Both the position numbers and the translations under genes were made by a program. From assembly GCA_025935475.1 (NCBI GenBank), contig JAICVE010000021.1, positions 1-14,650 on the forward strand: a stretch of DNA of 14,650 bases, written 5' to 3'. The notes under the pieces were generated by a model. It was not told the DNA's origin. It saw nothing but the letters and a program-made list of their open reading frames with translations, and ran no database searches. Numbering within the stretch: position 1 is the stretch's first letter; every line of letters begins with the position of its first letter. Source of the stretch: Nitrospira sp. (GTDB taxonomy: Bacteria; Nitrospirota; Nitrospiria; Nitrospirales; Nitrospiraceae). Below, in pieces: positions 13,596 through 14,650 of this stretch.

Positions 13596-14526
13596 CTGCT
13601 CTTAGTACGACTGGGCGGATCAAGTCAAGGTGGGGCAACGAGGCGTGCAGGAGGTTGGCCGCAACGAAGCGTCGTTCAAACAGATGTTCCAACAGATCGT
13701 CGACGAGGGACAGGTTGTCCGGACCCATGCCCCTTCGATTCCACTTGGACATGGACTTGGGAAACACTTGGTCTTTCGCGTACACAAACTCTGAGGGATG
13801 ACAATAAAACACGAGATCTGTCGATTTTCGGCTGATCCAGGTGATCATTTTTCCCAGAAGGGGGAGCCCCAATACTCTGAGGGTGGCGAGATTAATTGGA
13901 AAGAGACAGGCGGAGGGCGGCACTTCCGTGATGAGGCTCGCCCCACGCCTCCCCAGATCCGTCCCGCAGGGCCGGTAAGGGCCCCTGGGAGCCCAAAAAT
14001 ATTTGAGGTAATGCACGCGGCCGAATCCCAAGTCAAAGCGTCGGGAGGGCACCGAGGAATCGTACATATATCCTTCTTCTTCAAGCACGCGCAGGGTAGT
14101 TTCGCTGATCCACAGATTCGGTGCGCGAAAAATCACTGGCCGGACTCCCGCCGCTTGTTCGACCGCCTCCGTGGCCCGGCGAATCCAGTCCCGTTGCTGC
14201 TCATATCCGGCCGTACGAAAATCCTCGTCCTCCTCCAAGCCGCCATGGGCCCAGCCATGGGTTCCCAGCTGGTGGCCTCGTTCATGACAGCTCCGCACGA
14301 GATCGGGATACGCCTGGGCAAAACGCCCTGTGAAGAACACCGTTCCGGTCATGTGATAGCGATCGCAGCATTTCAACAGCGCTTCGAGCCCTTTCTGCGA
14401 CCCCGGTACCCAGTCGCAATCAATCGTGAAGTACAAGCGCTTTGTCACATCGAATGAGTGGCCTGTACCGTTGAGGAGGCCGGGAAGGCCGTTATCGCCT
14501 GATCGGAGGTGCCGCATCACGGGCAT
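13585..14526 (-). CDS. Polysaccharide deacetylase (NodB homology domain, CE4)
   Basis: The product is about 313 residues from the chosen start. NodB motif 1 is FTIDCDW, in which the two Asp (36 and 38) stand for the usual base and metal ligand of TFDD. Motif 2 is THGWAH (His90 and His94, metal ligands). Motif 3 is FRAPNLW, and a late HPSEF gives the motif 5 His. No signal peptide is seen, so it is probably cytoplasmic and may act on a lipid-linked or nucleotide-linked acetylated sugar. The start at 14526 has GGAG five bases upstream; an ATG at 14547 has none and would add seven residues. The gene follows the edge gene by 48 bases and precedes the lipoproteins. A link to the glycosyltransferase of the opposing operon is inferred only. 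Confidence 0.85.
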   Translation of the reverse strand: MPVMRHLRSGDNGLPGLLNGTGHSFDVTKRLYFTIDCDWVPGSQKGLEALLKCCDRYHMTGTVFFTGRFAQAYPDLVRSCHERGHQLGTHGWAHGGLEEDEDFRTAGYEQQRDWIRRATEAVEQAAGVRPVIFRAPNLWISETTLRVLEEEGYMYDSSVPSRRFDLGFGRVHYLKYFWAPRGPYRPCGTDLGRRGASLITEVPPSACLFPINLATLRVLGLPLLGKMITWISRKSTDLVFYCHPSEFVYAKDQVFPKSMSKWNRRGMGPDNLSLVDDLLEHLFERRFVAANLLHASLPHLDLIRPVVLRAGSF

Positions 14527-14531
14527 ACTGT

Positions 14532-14535
14532 CTCC
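14532..14535 (-). promoter_or_regulatory. Ribosome binding site of the deacetylase
   Basis: On the minus strand this reads GGAG with five bases to the ATG at 14526. It favours that start over the ATG at 14547. Confidence 0.55.
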
Positions 14536-14550
14536 AGGATTCAGCATGGG

Positions 14551-14566
14551 TGGGCGGAGACGCCCA
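14551..14566. repeat. GC-rich hairpin in the gap before the deacetylase
   Basis: TGGGCG and CGCCCA form a perfect 6-bp stem with a four-base loop (GAGA on the plus strand). It sits in the 48-base gap between the edge gene and the deacetylase on the minus strand. It could be an mRNA hairpin that separates the expression of the two genes; there is no T-run. Confidence 0.4.
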
Positions 14567-14574
14567 TCAAGGGT

Positions 14575-14650
14575 TCAGTCGGTGGTCACGAGTCCTTCGA
14601 TCTCCACAAGGAGCTCTCTGCGGCATAGATCGGCTTGGAGATACAGCAGG
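14575..14650 (-). CDS. C-terminal end of a RidA-fold protein, probably a chorismatase (XanB2/Hyg5/FkbO type)
   Basis: Only the last 24 codons are in the window, ending in TGA at 14575-14577. The frame reads YLQADLCRRELLVEIEG followed by a short tail. The LLVEIEG end is the closing strand of the RidA/YjgF fold (compare VKIEIEA in RidA). The longer YLQADLCRREL lead is unlike ordinary RidA and fits chorismatases, which share this fold. As I recall, Hyg5-type enzymes use a Cys and a Glu seven residues later near the C-terminus (C327/E334); here C and E are exactly seven apart. A chorismatase makes 3- or 4-hydroxybenzoate, the starter of xanthomonadin, which would suit the operon beside it. An ordinary RidA homologue remains possible. 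Confidence 0.5.
   Translation of the reverse strand, partial: LLYLQADLCRRELLVEIEGLVTTD

Noticed and set aside
13197..13835. Plus-strand open frame across the lipoprotein and deacetylase genes
   Set aside because: It is the antisense shadow of two clear genes; its protein has no recognisable pattern and ends in low-complexity WTWTWETL-type sequence.
1..14650. CRISPR arrays, tRNA/rRNA genes, insertion sequences, attachment sites
   Set aside because: No regularly spaced repeats, tRNA-like cloverleafs, transposase frames or terminal inverted repeats were seen; coding density leaves little room for them.

Overview
The window is about 60% GC by eye and very dense in genes. It comes from a Gram-negative bacterium: it encodes outer-membrane beta-barrels, a LolA-like periplasmic carrier, lipobox proteins and an MMPL-type lipid exporter. 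There is no rRNA, tRNA or other good taxonomic marker. The overall style would fit Nitrospirota or a proteobacterium, but that is only an impression.

Layout. (1) 1-1969, plus strand: the 3' part of a DUF4105/Lnb-type periplasmic domain fused to an outer-membrane barrel, overlapping a second small outer-membrane barrel. (2) 2043-12671, plus strand: twelve tightly packed or overlapping genes that look like one operon. In order they encode a UbiE-like methyltransferase, an acyl carrier protein, an ANL (AMP-forming) acyl/aryl ligase, an ApeI-like dehydratase, an LpxL/HtrB-like acyltransferase, a LolA-like protein, an MMPL exporter, a ketosynthase, a half-size ketosynthase-like chain-length factor, an ApeP-like dehydratase, a FabG-like ketoreductase and a family 2 glycosyltransferase. 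(3) 12668-14650, minus strand, convergent: two paralogous small lipoproteins, a NodB-type polysaccharide deacetylase, and at the right edge the last 24 codons of a RidA/chorismatase-fold protein.

Interpretation. The gene set is that of a compact aryl polyene / xanthomonadin-like type II polyketide pathway. The ligase would load an aryl acid onto the carrier protein. KS plus chain-length factor, ketoreductase and dehydratases would build the conjugated polyene. The acyltransferase and glycosyltransferase would put it on a lipid or sugar anchor, and the LolA-like protein with the MMPL exporter would move it to the outer membrane. No ammonia-lyase, thioesterase, second ACP or second full KS is present in the window. 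If the edge gene is a chorismatase (XanB2 type), it would supply the hydroxybenzoate starter and fill the most obvious gap. The pathway class is well supported by the sequence; the exact product, the starter and the decoration are inference.
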